Made by a program: the position numbers and the translations under genes. Source: Mycobacterium sp. 050128 (GTDB taxonomy: Bacteria; Actinomycetota; Actinomycetes; Mycobacteriales; Mycobacteriaceae). From it: a stretch of 64,000 nt of DNA. The notes beneath the pieces are model-generated. The model was not told the origin of the DNA. It saw only the letters and a program-made list of their open reading frames with translations, and did no database searches. The stretch covers positions 2,232,001-2,296,000 of the forward strand of contig NZ_JAZGLW010000001.1 of NCBI RefSeq assembly GCF_036409155.1, written 5' to 3'. Positions within the stretch are counted from its first letter, which is position 1; the number at the start of each line of letters is the position of its first letter. Below are positions 10,128 through 18,789 of the stretch, piece after piece.

Positions 10128-10502
10128 CTGCGTCGTCATCGACTGGGGTGGACGGGGCATCCGGGACGCGTAGACGTTGGCCGGGAACATGGCCAGCATC
10201 AGCAGCAGGAGGCACACCGCCGCCGCGGTCCGGGTGCCGGGAAGCAGCAGTCCCGCCGCGCCCAGCAACTCCAGCACGCCGGTGACGGTGACGAGCAGGC
10301 CGGGCGCGGGCAGCCGCGGCGGCACGATGGCGATCAGGTCGCGACGCAGCGGCGGTGCGAAGTGCGCGATCCCGGTCAGAACGAACATCGCGGCCAGTCC
10401 GGCGGCGATGGCCGCGGTCCACCCGGCGAGGTAACCGACGCCGAGCCGGCCGGCGATCCAGGCGACGATGCTGCCCAGCAGCAGGGTGATCAGCGGAGCC
10501 AT
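10056..10502 (-). CDS. DoxX-like small membrane protein
   Basis: Membrane protein of 148 residues with four hydrophobic segments (about 3-28, 30-48, 66-105, 125-145) and the DoxX-family core TGVLELLGAAGLLLPGTR. Members of this family accompany redox and stress functions; the exact role is unknown. It is divergent from a TetR gene, and the 79 bp between them hold two near-identical palindromes plus a recognisable promoter for this gene (-35 TTGACA, 17 bp, -10 TACCTT), so it is very probably repressed by that regulator. Its 3' end overlaps the ptrB tail by 72 bp. Confidence 0.83.
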   Translation of the reverse strand: MAPLITLLLGSIVAWIAGRLGVGYLAGWTAAIAAGLAAMFVLTGIAHFAPPLRRDLIAIVPPRLPAPGLLVTVTGVLELLGAAGLLLPGTRTAAAVCLLLLMLAMFPANVYASRMPRPPQSMTTQLPLRIAAEIVFLAAAVAVAVGSG

Positions 10503-10512
10503 CTCGATTCCA

Positions 10513-10531
10513 ATCTAGACAGTGACAAGAT
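10513..10531. promoter_or_regulatory. TetR operator copy 1
   Basis: ATCTAGACAGTGACAAGAT, pairing at 7 of 9 symmetric positions. It would lie just after the transcription start of the DoxX gene. The reverse complement of copy 2 matches it at 17 of 19 positions. Confidence 0.7.
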
Positions 10532-10540
10532 AGATAGTTC

Positions 10541-10569
10541 AAGGTAGGCCCGTATCTAGTCACTGTCAA
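10541..10569 (-). promoter_or_regulatory. Promoter of the DoxX gene
   Basis: On the minus strand TTGACA (10569-10564) and TACCTT (10546-10541) are separated by 17 bp, close to the sigma-A consensus. The -35 hexamer lies inside operator copy 2, so a bound repressor would block polymerase. Confidence 0.65.
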
Positions 10570-10572
10570 GAT
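10554..10572. promoter_or_regulatory. TetR operator copy 2
   Basis: ATCTAGTCACTGTCAAGAT, pairing at 7 of 9 symmetric positions, centred 41 bp (about four helical turns) from copy 1. It covers the -35 of the DoxX promoter and lies 10 bp before the TetR start at 10582. Confidence 0.7.
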
Positions 10573-10581
10573 TGCTTCGGT

Positions 10582-11157
10582 ATGCTGGCCGTCATGGACC
10601 GTCCGAATTACCACCACGGCGACCTGCGCGCGGTGATCCTGAGCGAGGCCGCGCGCCTGGTGGCGCAGCGTGGCGCGGACGGGGTGTCGTTGCGCGAGCT
10701 GGCCCGCAGCGCGGGCGTGTCACATGCCGCTCCGGCCCACCACTTCGTCGATCGTCGTGGGCTGTTCACCGCGCTGGCCGCGCAGGGGTTTCGGTTGCTG
10801 GCCGAGGCGCTGACCGCCGCGCGGGGTCGCTTCGCCGATGCGGCCCTGGCCTACGTGCGGTTCGCGATCGACCATCCCGGCCACTATCAGGTGATGTTCG
10901 ACAAGTCGCTGCTGGACGTCACGGACACCGAACTGGCCGCTGCGGAAGCAGCTGCCGGTGCCGAGCTGTCGCGGGGCGTGGCGACCCTGCGCGACGTCCA
11001 TGCGCAGGCTGACCCCGCGGGCGCGCAGTTGGCGGCATGGTCACTGGTGCATGGGTTTTCGACGCTTTGGCTCAACGATGCGGTCAATGCTCAGGTCAAG
11101 CAGACCGACCCGATGGAGACCGTGCTGCGGATCGCGACGATGCTGTTCGAGGGCTAA
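10582..11157 (+). CDS. TetR-family regulator with WHG-type C-terminal domain
   Basis: Regulator of 191 residues. The DNA-binding part (about 8-55) reads HHGDLRAVILSEAARLVAQ then SLRELARSAGVSHAAPAHHF, the variant ending in HHF that is common in the WHG-domain subgroup. The C-terminal part (DVTDTELAAAEAAAGAELSR ... AAWSLVHGFSTLWLND) carries the WxLVHGF signature that names the domain. ATG at 10582 or at 10594 (MDRPNYHHGDL) are both possible; the second is the commoner family start. It is divergent from the DoxX gene and shares the operator pair, so autoregulation and control of DoxX are inferred. The ligand is unknown. Confidence 0.88.
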   Translation: MLAVMDRPNYHHGDLRAVILSEAARLVAQRGADGVSLRELARSAGVSHAAPAHHFVDRRGLFTALAAQGFRLLAEALTAARGRFADAALAYVRFAIDHPGHYQVMFDKSLLDVTDTELAAAEAAAGAELSRGVATLRDVHAQADPAGAQLAAWSLVHGFSTLWLNDAVNAQVKQTDPMETVLRIATMLFEG

Positions 11158-11164
11158 GCGGGGA

Positions 11165-12805
11165 TCAGTCGGCCAGCGCTTCGGCCGGCTCGGGGTCTTC
11201 CGCGGGCTCCGGGCGCTTCATCGGAAGAAACGCGGCCGGGATGATCGTCAACACCACCATCGCGACGGCCACCACGAAGACCGCCGTATAGGCGTGGGAG
11301 AGGCCGTGCGTCACGTTGGTCGCGAAATCGGGGCCCATGGTTTTCCATGCCGACGACGAGGCTTCGATCGGCATGCGTTGCCCGCTGGCTTGCTGTTGGG
11401 CCGCGACCAGCTTGTTCGCCGTCACCAGAGTTTCGTTGTGGTTGAACAACTGCGTCAGGATCACGCCCAGCAACGCGGCGCCGATCGATCCGCTCACCTG
11501 CTGGTTGACGGTCACCAGCGTGGTGCCGCGCGCGACCTGATGCGGGGCCAGCGCCTGCAGGACCGCCGCCGACAGCGGCGTCGTGGTGCAGCCGACTCCC
11601 AGGCCCATGATCGCCAGCCCGATCAGCAGCGTCGGCTGGTAAGGGGCCTCCGTGGCGACGCCATAGGTGAAGATGCCCAGACCCACCGCCATCGTGGGAA
11701 GGCCGATCAGCACCATCAGGCCGGGTCCGCGTTTGTCCATGAATGCCCCGGCCAGCGGCATCGTCAGGACCGCGCCCAGGCCGACCGGCGTCAAATGCAT
11801 CCCGGACTGCATCGGTGTCTGGTGCATCACCACTTGGAAGTAACTCGGCACCAGCAGCCCCAGCCCGACAAACGGGGCACCGAATACCAGCAGGGCGAGA
11901 TTGGCCTGGGTGACCACGCGGTTTTTGAAAAGGCGGAGGTCGATCAGCGGATGGTCGGTGCGGAAGGAGTGCAGGACGAATGCCGCAACGAGCAAAAACC
12001 CCATGATCGTCGGCACCAACACGGCAGGATTGCCGACCGTGCCCCGTGCCGGGATCGATGAGACCCCGGCCAAAAACAGCGTGACACCCGGCGGCAACAG
12101 CAGCACGCTGACAATGTCGAGTTTTTCCGCCGGGGCCGGCCGATCCTTCGGAAAGGTGATTGCCGCGAGGACGATCGCAACCAGGCCGATCGGCAGGTTG
12201 ATCAGGAAAATCCACTTCCAGCCGTAGGCGCCGACCAGCCAGCCGCCCAGGATGGGCCCGCCGATCGGACCGAGCAGGATCGGAATTCCCCCGATCGCCA
12301 TCAGCCGGCCGACGCGCTTCGGGCCCGCCTCACGAGTCAGGATCACGAAGCTCAGCGGCATCAACATGCCGCCACCGATACCTTGGACGACCCGAAAGGC
12401 GATGAGCAGCATGATTGTTGGCGATATCGCGCACAGCAGCGAACCCAGCATGAACACCAGGACCGAGCCGATGAAGAGCCGTTTGGTTCCGAATCTGTCT
12501 GCCGCCCAACCGGTTACCGGGATGACCGTCGCAAACGCGAGCATGTAGGCCGCCACGGTCCAGGCGACGACCGCCTGGCTGGAATTGAACTGTGTGACGA
12601 AGGTGCCTTGGGCGACCGCGACGACGGTGCTGTCGAGCACCGCCATCACGGCGGCCAGCCCGCAGATGAAGACGACGCGCATCAGCTTGGCGTCGAGCTT
12701 GTCGGGATAGTCGCGGCCTGCCGCGGCGCTGTGTCCGCCGGAGGCGAGAGGGATCGCGACGTTGGGGGCCGCGGAACGCGCGCCTTCCATAGCGTCGCTG
12801 AGCAT
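11165..12805 (-). CDS. emrB: DHA2-family (14-helix) MFS multidrug exporter, downstream copy
   Basis: Proton-driven drug exporter, about 546 residues. Many hydrophobic segments fit a 14-helix topology. Motif A is seen as GWAADRFGTKRLF, and LDSTVVAVAQGTF (helix 1) and the motif-C-like GPIGGPILGGWLV are typical of EmrB/QacA proteins. It is a tandem paralogue of the gene just upstream: both start MLS(D/N)AME(G/K)AR and align throughout. The ATG at 12805 was chosen because it matches the paralogue's start. M. tuberculosis has a single gene (Rv0783c) here. The 225 bp between the copies contains only a short hairpin (12857-12876). Confidence 0.92.
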   Translation of the reverse strand: MLSDAMEGARSAAPNVAIPLASGGHSAAAGRDYPDKLDAKLMRVVFICGLAAVMAVLDSTVVAVAQGTFVTQFNSSQAVVAWTVAAYMLAFATVIPVTGWAADRFGTKRLFIGSVLVFMLGSLLCAISPTIMLLIAFRVVQGIGGGMLMPLSFVILTREAGPKRVGRLMAIGGIPILLGPIGGPILGGWLVGAYGWKWIFLINLPIGLVAIVLAAITFPKDRPAPAEKLDIVSVLLLPPGVTLFLAGVSSIPARGTVGNPAVLVPTIMGFLLVAAFVLHSFRTDHPLIDLRLFKNRVVTQANLALLVFGAPFVGLGLLVPSYFQVVMHQTPMQSGMHLTPVGLGAVLTMPLAGAFMDKRGPGLMVLIGLPTMAVGLGIFTYGVATEAPYQPTLLIGLAIMGLGVGCTTTPLSAAVLQALAPHQVARGTTLVTVNQQVSGSIGAALLGVILTQLFNHNETLVTANKLVAAQQQASGQRMPIEASSSAWKTMGPDFATNVTHGLSHAYTAVFVVAVAMVVLTIIPAAFLPMKRPEPAEDPEPAEALAD

Positions 12806-13030
12806 AGGGCCGAGCATATCGAGATGGGCCCGGCATTTGGCCGCTTTGCCGGTATTCCCGACCCGCTAAGGTCGGGCCGATGGGCCGCGATGGGCGCCGG
12901 ACGACGGCGTGGCCGCCATCATCCCGACACCCGCGCGGACGAATTCGACCCGTGCCGAATCCGTGCGTAAGACCATTTTCACGAGACCGCGCGGAGCTGG
13001 CATCGGTGCTGCTCGGCGAGCCGATTGCGG

Positions 13031-14650
13031 CTATTCGACGGCTGTTTGAACGGCGGGCTTTTTCGGCAGAAATGACGCCGGAATGATGGTAAATGCCACC
13101 AATACCAGCGCGACCACGAATACGGACGTATAGGCCTGCGAAAGGTCGTGCAAGAGATTTGCGGAAAATCCCGGGGCGAGTGACTGATGTGGTATTTGTG
13201 ACGGATCCACCGGCACGCCGCTGATTGCCGACTGCTGCTGTAGCGCCGCAAGTTTGTTCGCCGCGACGATGTCTGGACTCCGGTCGAATCGGTCGGTCAG
13301 GATCATCGCCATCAGCGCGGTTCCCATCGAGCCGCCCACCTGGTGGCTGACGCTCATCAGCGTGGTGCCGCGGGCAATCTGGTGCGGCGCCAGCGCCTGC
13401 ACCGACGCCACCGACAGCGGCATCATCGTGCACCCCATCCCCAGGCCCATGACCGTCAGTGCGATCAGCAGGGTCGGTGCATATCCGGCATGCCTGGCCA
13501 CACCGAAAGCGAACGTGCCCAGACCGGCGAGGATCATCGCGATACCGGCGAGCACGTATTTGCCCGGCCCATGCCGATCCACGAGTGGACCGGCCAGTCG
13601 CATCGTCAGCATCGCGCCGAGTCCCTGCGGGATCAGGTGCACGCCGGCTTGCATCGGCGTCTGGTGCAGCACCTGCTGGAAATAACTCGGCAGCAGTAGA
13701 CCGGCTCCGAAGAATGCGCCGGCGAACAGCAGCATCGTCACATTGGCCCGGGTGAGGACCGGGTTCTGGAACAGATGCAGATCGATGAGTGGATGATCCG
13801 TGTGGCGCAATGCGTGCACGACGAACGCGGCGATCAACGTCAGGCCGATGACCGCGGGTAGCAAGACGCGCCGATCGGCGACCGTTCCGCAGCGCGGGAT
13901 CGACGACACCGCGAACAGGAACGTCGCCAGACCGGGCGAGAGCAACAGCCCGCCGATGACGTCGAACGTTTCCGACCGCGCGGGGTGATCTCGCGGGAAC
14001 ACGATCCAGGCGAGGATGAACGTGGCAAATCCGATCGGCAGATTGATCAGGAAGATCCACTTCCAACTGGAGGTGTCGATCAGCCAGCCGCCCAGGATCG
14101 GGCCGGCGATCGGAGCGAGCAACATGGGAATGCTCAATATCGACATCAGGCGACCGAGTCGCCCGGGGCCCGCTTCGCGCGTCATGATCATGAATCCGAG
14201 CGGCATCAGCATGCCGCCACTGACGCCCTGCACTATGCGAAATATGATGAGCTGCAATATCGTTGACGCCACCGCGCACAGCAGCGAGCCAAGCACGAAC
14301 GCCACTACCGAGCCCATGAAGAGCCGTTTGGTGCCGAATCGGTCGGCCGCCCAGCCGGTCAGTGGGATCACGGTCGCCAACCCGAGTGTGTAGCCGGTCA
14401 TCGTCCACGCGACAACGGCCTGGTTGGATCCGAACTCGGCGATGAACGTGCGCTGCGCGACGGTGACGACGGTGACATCCAGGATCGCCATGATGGTGGC
14501 CAGCAGACACACGCCGGAAATCCGCAGTAGCGGGGCGTCCAGTTTGTCCGGATAGACACGTTCCTCGGCACCCGGCAGCCCGGCGGGGGCGGTGGGCAGC
14601 GCGGCGTCGCCCGCTGCGGTACGGGCCTTCTCCATGGCGTTGCTTAGCAT
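13031..14650 (-). CDS. DHA2-family (14-helix) MFS multidrug exporter, upstream copy
   Basis: Second EmrB-type exporter, about 539 residues, in tandem with the gene downstream and sharing the same N-terminal pattern, motif A (GWAADRFGTKRLF) and GPIAGPILGGWLID. It differs most in the C-terminal tail (FLPKKPAVQTAVE against FLPMKRPEPAEDPEP). The start at 14650 is set by alignment with its paralogue and by an AGAGAA stretch upstream; the frame is open to 14707. Both copies look intact, so substrate range may have split after duplication. No dedicated regulator lies beside it: the divergent neighbour is a DUF2334 protein. Confidence 0.9.
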   Translation of the reverse strand: MLSNAMEKARTAAGDAALPTAPAGLPGAEERVYPDKLDAPLLRISGVCLLATIMAILDVTVVTVAQRTFIAEFGSNQAVVAWTMTGYTLGLATVIPLTGWAADRFGTKRLFMGSVVAFVLGSLLCAVASTILQLIIFRIVQGVSGGMLMPLGFMIMTREAGPGRLGRLMSILSIPMLLAPIAGPILGGWLIDTSSWKWIFLINLPIGFATFILAWIVFPRDHPARSETFDVIGGLLLSPGLATFLFAVSSIPRCGTVADRRVLLPAVIGLTLIAAFVVHALRHTDHPLIDLHLFQNPVLTRANVTMLLFAGAFFGAGLLLPSYFQQVLHQTPMQAGVHLIPQGLGAMLTMRLAGPLVDRHGPGKYVLAGIAMILAGLGTFAFGVARHAGYAPTLLIALTVMGLGMGCTMMPLSVASVQALAPHQIARGTTLMSVSHQVGGSMGTALMAMILTDRFDRSPDIVAANKLAALQQQSAISGVPVDPSQIPHQSLAPGFSANLLHDLSQAYTSVFVVALVLVAFTIIPASFLPKKPAVQTAVE

Positions 14651-14882
14651 ATCGAACCGTTTCTCTTTCGCGACGCTGGTCCGCGTTTGCTCACGGCATG
14701 CCGGCATGGCGGACGCCGGGCAGCGCGCTACGCTCGGGTGGCGGACATCACGTCAGTGGCCCAACTACGTTGCGCGAAGGCCGTATCGGAGCCGCGAGTG
14801 ACATCCGGCATACGCGTCGATATACGCTTGCAGTCTGCGTGTCCTTCACCATCCCGACATCTGCGCTCGTCAAACTGCGGTT

Positions 14883-15587
14883 GTGGCTGGAGAATTGATC
14901 GTCTCGGTCTCGGGGATAGGCGAGCGCACGCTGGACGACGTCGAGGCGTTCTGTGCACAAATGGATTCCCGCAAGGTGCCGGTTTCGTTGCTGGTGGCTC
15001 CGCGGCTGTCGGGCGACTACCGGCTGGACCACGACCCGCGCACCGTCGAGTGGCTGACCGCCCGGCGCGCCGGCGGCGACGCCATCGTGCTGCACGGTTA
15101 CGACGACGCCGCCACCAAGAAGCGGCGAGGCGAGTTCGCCATCCTGCGGGCACACGAGGCCAACCTTCGGCTGATGGCAGCCGACCGGGTACTCGAGCAC
15201 CTCGGACTGCGTACCCGGCTCTTCGCCGCACCGGGCTGGACCGTCTCACCGGGCGTCGTTAAGGCATTGCCGGGCAACGGCTTTAGGCTGCTGGCCGATT
15301 TGCACGGGATCACCGACCTGGTCCGTCACACCAGCGTGCGCAGCCGCGTACTCGGCATCGGAGAAGGATTCCTCACCGAGCCGTGGTGGTGCCGCATGGT
15401 GGTGCTGTCCTCCGAGCGGATCGCCCGTCGCGGCGGGATCGTGCGGGTAGCGGTTGCGGCCCGCCAATTGCGCAAACCGGGGCCGCTGCAGGCGATGCTG
15501 GACGCCGTCGACCTGGCTTCGATGCACGGGTGCGCGCCGACGGTTTACCGCTGGCGTCCCGACAAGGCTATTCGCGACGCGGCCTGA
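14883..15587 (+). CDS. DUF2334 / polysaccharide deacetylase-like protein (Rv0784-like)
   Basis: Protein of 234 residues with the NodB-like deacetylase fold of the DUF2334 group. Metal-binding residues expected for the fold can be seen in IVLHGYDD (His followed by acidic residues) and in RLFAAPGWTVSPGV. No signal peptide is visible, so it is probably cytosolic. Start is GTG at 14883 (MAGELIVSVSGI), the family N-terminus. Substrate unknown. It precedes the FAD dehydrogenase gene by 50 bp on the same strand, as Rv0784-Rv0785 do. The 232 bp upstream show no recognisable element. Confidence 0.8.
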   Translation: MAGELIVSVSGIGERTLDDVEAFCAQMDSRKVPVSLLVAPRLSGDYRLDHDPRTVEWLTARRAGGDAIVLHGYDDAATKKRRGEFAILRAHEANLRLMAADRVLEHLGLRTRLFAAPGWTVSPGVVKALPGNGFRLLADLHGITDLVRHTSVRSRVLGIGEGFLTEPWWCRMVVLSSERIARRGGIVRVAVAARQLRKPGPLQAMLDAVDLASMHGCAPTVYRWRPDKAIRDAA

Positions 15588-15637
15588 CCTAAGCCAGCTG
15601 ATCGATCGCTGGGTTCGGGGCACTACCCTGATCCGAC

Positions 15638-17314
15638 ATGGGCGATTCTTCGGCGGCGGACTTCGCCGCTGACGCGATTGTTGTCGGGGCCGGACTCTCT
15701 GGTTTGGTGGCCGCCTGCGAGTTGGTGGACCGCGGCTTGCGGGTGCTGGTCCTCGATCAGGAGAACAGCGCCAACCTCGGTGGTCAGGCCTTCTGGTCGT
15801 TCGGGGGTCTGTTCTTCGTCGACAGCCCCGAGCAGCGCCGGCTGGGCATTCGGGACAGTCACGAGCTCGCGTTGCAGGACTGGTTGGGCACAGCGGCTTT
15901 CGATCGCGAAGAGGACTACTGGCCACGGCAATGGGCGCACGCCTACGTGGATTTCGCGGCCGGGGAGAAGCGCAGCTGGCTGCGCGAACGGGGTCTGAAA
16001 CTGTTTCCGCTGGTCGGCTGGGCCGAACGTGGCGGCTACAACGCGCAGGGACATGGCAATTCGGTGCCCAGGTTCCACATCACCTGGGGCACCGGCCCGG
16101 CCCTGGTAGACATCTTCGCGCGGCAACTGCGGGATCGCTCCACGGTCCGCTTCGCGCACCGGCACCAAGTCGACGAATTGATCCTGGAAGGCACCGGGGG
16201 CGGCGCGGTGACCGGCGTTCGGGGTAGCGTCCTCGAGCCGTCGACCGAACCCCGCGGCGTGTCATCATCGCGAAAAGTTGTGGGGCAATTCGAGTTTCGC
16301 GCTTCCGCGGTGATCGTCACCAGCGGTGGCATCGGCGGCAACCACGATCTGGTGCGCAAGAACTGGCCAAAGCGAATGGGCCGTGTGCCCGAACAGATGC
16401 TGAGCGGCGTGCCGGCCCACGTGGACGGCAGGATGATCGGCATTTCCCAGCAGGCCGGGGCCCGCGTGATCAATCCCGACCGGATGTGGCACTACACCGA
16501 GGGCATCACGAACTACGACCCGATCTGGCCGCTGCACGGCATCCGGATCATCCCGGGCCCCTCGTCGCTATGGCTGGACGCGGCCGGTAACCGGTTGCCG
16601 GTTCCGCTGTATCCCGGGTTCGACACGCTGGGCACACTGGAATACATCACCAAATCCGGATACGACTACACCTGGTTTATCTTGAACGCCAAGATCATTG
16701 AGAAGGAATTCGCGCTTTCCGGGCAGGAGCAGAATCCGGATCTGACCGGGCAGAGCGTGCGCGAGCTGGTGCGCAACCGGGCCCGCTCCGGGCCGCCCGG
16801 ACCGGTCCAGGCGTTCATCGATCGGGGTGTGGACTTCGTCAGCGCAGATACGTTGGGCGAGTTGGTAACCGGCATGAACAAGCTGCCCAACGTGGCCCCG
16901 CTGGACTATGCGACGGTGGAGGCGGAGGTGACCGCCCGCGATCGTGAGGTCGCTAACAAGTTCACCAAAGACGGTCAGATCACCGCGATCCGGGCCGCCC
17001 GCGGATATCTGGGCGACCGGCTGGGCCGGGTGGTGGCGCCGCACCGGCTGAGCGATCCGAAAGCGGGGCCGATGATCGCGGTCAAACTGCACATTTTGAC
17101 GCGAAAGACGTTGGGCGGCATCGAGACCGACCTGGGCGGGCGAGTCCTCCAGGACGGTGGCACCCCGTTGACCGGACTGTACGCCGCCGGCGAGGCGGCC
17201 GGGTTCGGCGGTGGCGGCGTGCACGGTTACCGCGCCCTGGAGGGCACCTTCCTGGGCGGCTGCATCTTCAGCGGCCGTGCCGCCGGCCGCGGTGCCGCCG
17301 ACGACATCGGCTAG
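15638..17314 (+). CDS. FAD-dependent dehydrogenase of the fumarate reductase / ketosteroid dehydrogenase type (Rv0785-like)
   Basis: Flavoprotein of 558 residues. The N-terminal dinucleotide fold ADAIVVGAGLSGLVAACELVDRG (GxGxxG) binds FAD; NLGGQAFWSFGGLFF and the C-terminal GLYAAGEAAGFGGGGVHGYRALEGTFLGGC are the flavin contact regions of this superfamily. Members dehydrogenate steroids or reduce dicarboxylates; the substrate here is not known. The ATG at 15638 has TACCCT 8 nt upstream, giving an almost leaderless mRNA. The gene ends 62 bp before a convergent metallo-hydrolase gene, and two perfect palindromes lie between. Syntenic with Rv0785. Confidence 0.9.
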   Translation: MGDSSAADFAADAIVVGAGLSGLVAACELVDRGLRVLVLDQENSANLGGQAFWSFGGLFFVDSPEQRRLGIRDSHELALQDWLGTAAFDREEDYWPRQWAHAYVDFAAGEKRSWLRERGLKLFPLVGWAERGGYNAQGHGNSVPRFHITWGTGPALVDIFARQLRDRSTVRFAHRHQVDELILEGTGGGAVTGVRGSVLEPSTEPRGVSSSRKVVGQFEFRASAVIVTSGGIGGNHDLVRKNWPKRMGRVPEQMLSGVPAHVDGRMIGISQQAGARVINPDRMWHYTEGITNYDPIWPLHGIRIIPGPSSLWLDAAGNRLPVPLYPGFDTLGTLEYITKSGYDYTWFILNAKIIEKEFALSGQEQNPDLTGQSVRELVRNRARSGPPGPVQAFIDRGVDFVSADTLGELVTGMNKLPNVAPLDYATVEAEVTARDREVANKFTKDGQITAIRAARGYLGDRLGRVVAPHRLSDPKAGPMIAVKLHILTRKTLGGIETDLGGRVLQDGGTPLTGLYAAGEAAGFGGGGVHGYRALEGTFLGGCIFSGRAAGRGAADDIG

Positions 17315-17360
17315 TCACGCCGGCGTGACGATGAACCGCGAACGTCACGCCGGCGTGACG
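17314..17360. repeat. Twin perfect palindromes between convergent genes
   Basis: GTCACGCCGGCGTGAC at 17314-17329 and CGTCACGCCGGCGTGACG at 17343-17360 share the 16-bp core exactly and are centred 30 bp apart. They sit in a 62 bp convergent gap and touch the last base of the dehydrogenase stop codon. They could terminate transcription from both sides as cruciform/hairpins or be a protein-binding repeat. No T-tract follows on either strand. Confidence 0.75.
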
Positions 17361-17376
17361 CTCGAAGCCGCGGACG

Positions 17377-18015
17377 CTAGAAGCTGACCGCGCTTTCCTC
17401 GGGCAGCACCTGGAAGTCGGTGTCGGTCATCTCGGTGAACCGGCCGTAGTAGATACCCCTTGCCTCAGGGGCGACGATGCCCTGGTGGATGGGCACCGCC
17501 CGCCTCGGAGAAACCGCGCGCAGGTAATCGATCGCCTCGGCGATCTTCATCCACGGCGCCGCCGCCGGCGCGGCCAATACGTCTACCGGCTCGTCGGGCA
17601 CGAACAACGCGTCACCGGGATGCATCAACCGCGCGCGATGGTCGCCGTCGTCGACCAAATACGAAAGGTTCTCTATCACAGGGATTTCCGGGTGAATCAC
17701 CGCGTGCTTTCCGCCGAGCGCCCGAATCGTCAGTTCACCGACCGTCAGCTCGTCGCCGGCGTGCACCGCCCGAAAGGGTGCGTCGAGCTGCGCCGCGGTT
17801 TGCGAGTCGGTGTAGAGCGCCGCACCAGGGTTGGCCTCAATCAGAGCCGGCAGTCGCGCCGGGTCGACATGGTCCGGATGCTGGTGTGTGATCAGGATGG
17901 CGTCCAGGCCGGTGATGCCCTCGAAGCCATGCGAGAAGGTTCCGGGGTCAAAGAGCACGCTAGTGTGATCGAACTCGGCAAGTAGGCAGGAATGCCCGAA
18001 ATGCGTCAGTTGCAT
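17377..18015 (-). CDS. Metallo-beta-lactamase-fold hydrolase, UlaG-like (Rv0786c-like)
   Basis: Protein of 212 residues with the L-ascorbate-6-phosphate lactonase-like version of the metallo-beta-lactamase fold. The metal motif THQHPDHVD (HxHxDH) is intact, preceded by the family start MQLTHFGHSCLLAEF; further ligands are expected in LGGKHAVIHPEIP, RLMHPGDALF and VPIHQGIV. No signal peptide, so cytosolic. The substrate is unknown. It is convergent with the FAD dehydrogenase and its start is 32 bp from the divergent secreted-protein gene. Syntenic with Rv0786c. Confidence 0.85.
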   Translation of the reverse strand: MQLTHFGHSCLLAEFDHTSVLFDPGTFSHGFEGITGLDAILITHQHPDHVDPARLPALIEANPGAALYTDSQTAAQLDAPFRAVHAGDELTVGELTIRALGGKHAVIHPEIPVIENLSYLVDDGDHRARLMHPGDALFVPDEPVDVLAAPAAAPWMKIAEAIDYLRAVSPRRAVPIHQGIVAPEARGIYYGRFTEMTDTDFQVLPEESAVSF

Positions 18016-18047
18016 GTCTACGATTGTGCCCTGACGGGGGTGGTCGT

Positions 18048-18725
18048 GTGCGGGTAGTTTGCGCGACGATGCTGTTCGCCGGCGGCCTGGTGGCCGCCCT
18101 AATCTTCGTGGTCCCGGCCTCGGCCGAACCGGAGACCTGTCCGCCCATCTGTGACCAGATCCCGGCCACCGCGTGGATACAGCCGCGCGCGGTGCCGCTG
18201 AACTCCACCTACAACTGGCCCGCGCTGGCGGGCCTGGCGGTGCAGGTGACCGGGGTCGGCAATGGGCCGCGGTTCAGGTTCGAGGAACTGTGCGCCGCAC
18301 GGCCGCTGGCACAGGACCCCCGCGCCTCGGCGGTCGCGGCCCGCGCGACCGTGGACCATCCGGACGGCCAGTGGCAGCTGAAGGCCCAGATCGTGCACTG
18401 GCGCGGTGATACCGCCCGTGGCGGCGCGATCGCCTCGTCGGTGTTCGGCAATGCCGTCGCGGTGCTGCGGGGCTGCGAGCAGGGCGCGCGGTTGCAGTCG
18501 CCGTCGATCACGACCGACGAACCGAACCGGATGGCAGCGGTGATCAGCGGGCCGGTGGTCATGCACACCTACCTGGTCGCACACGTCGCGAGCAGCACGA
18601 TCAGCGAGCTGACGCTGTGGTCTAGCGCCCCGCCGCAGCCGCCGTGGCCCTCGATGGCGGACAACCAGGTACTGGACGCCATGACGGCCCCGCTGTGCGA
18701 GGCCTATATCGCCTCATGCCCGTGA
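18048..18725 (+). CDS. Secreted protein of unknown function
   Basis: About 225 residues with an N-terminal signal peptide (RVVCATMLFAGGLVAALIFV, cleavage probably after ASA), so exported through Sec. The mature part has seven Cys (PETCPPICDQ near the start, EELCAAR, LRGCEQG, APLCEAYIASCP at the end), which suggests disulfides. No catalytic motif is recognised. The GTG at 18048 has ACGGGGG about 8 nt upstream and begins exactly at the signal; the frame extends a little to 18024 through an implausible Gly-rich lead. It stands just before purS, in the place of Rv0787. Confidence 0.72.
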   Translation: MRVVCATMLFAGGLVAALIFVVPASAEPETCPPICDQIPATAWIQPRAVPLNSTYNWPALAGLAVQVTGVGNGPRFRFEELCAARPLAQDPRASAVAARATVDHPDGQWQLKAQIVHWRGDTARGGAIASSVFGNAVAVLRGCEQGARLQSPSITTDEPNRMAAVISGPVVMHTYLVAHVASSTISELTLWSSAPPQPPWPSMADNQVLDAMTAPLCEAYIASCP

Positions 18726-18789
18726 GCCGCGTCTGGCAACGGCCGCCGGTAGAGTTGGCGCCGACAGCGACTCGTCAGGAGGAACGCCG

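Noticed and set aside
12857..12876. Hairpin CCCGAC-N8-GTCGGG between the two exporter genes
   Set aside because: Six-base stem in GC-rich DNA, no T-tract and no other support, so not listed as a terminator.
12330..14510. 726-codon minus-strand open frame across both exporter genes
   Set aside because: It is in a different frame from both exporters, has Arg/Pro-rich low-complexity composition, and arises from high third-position GC in the real genes.
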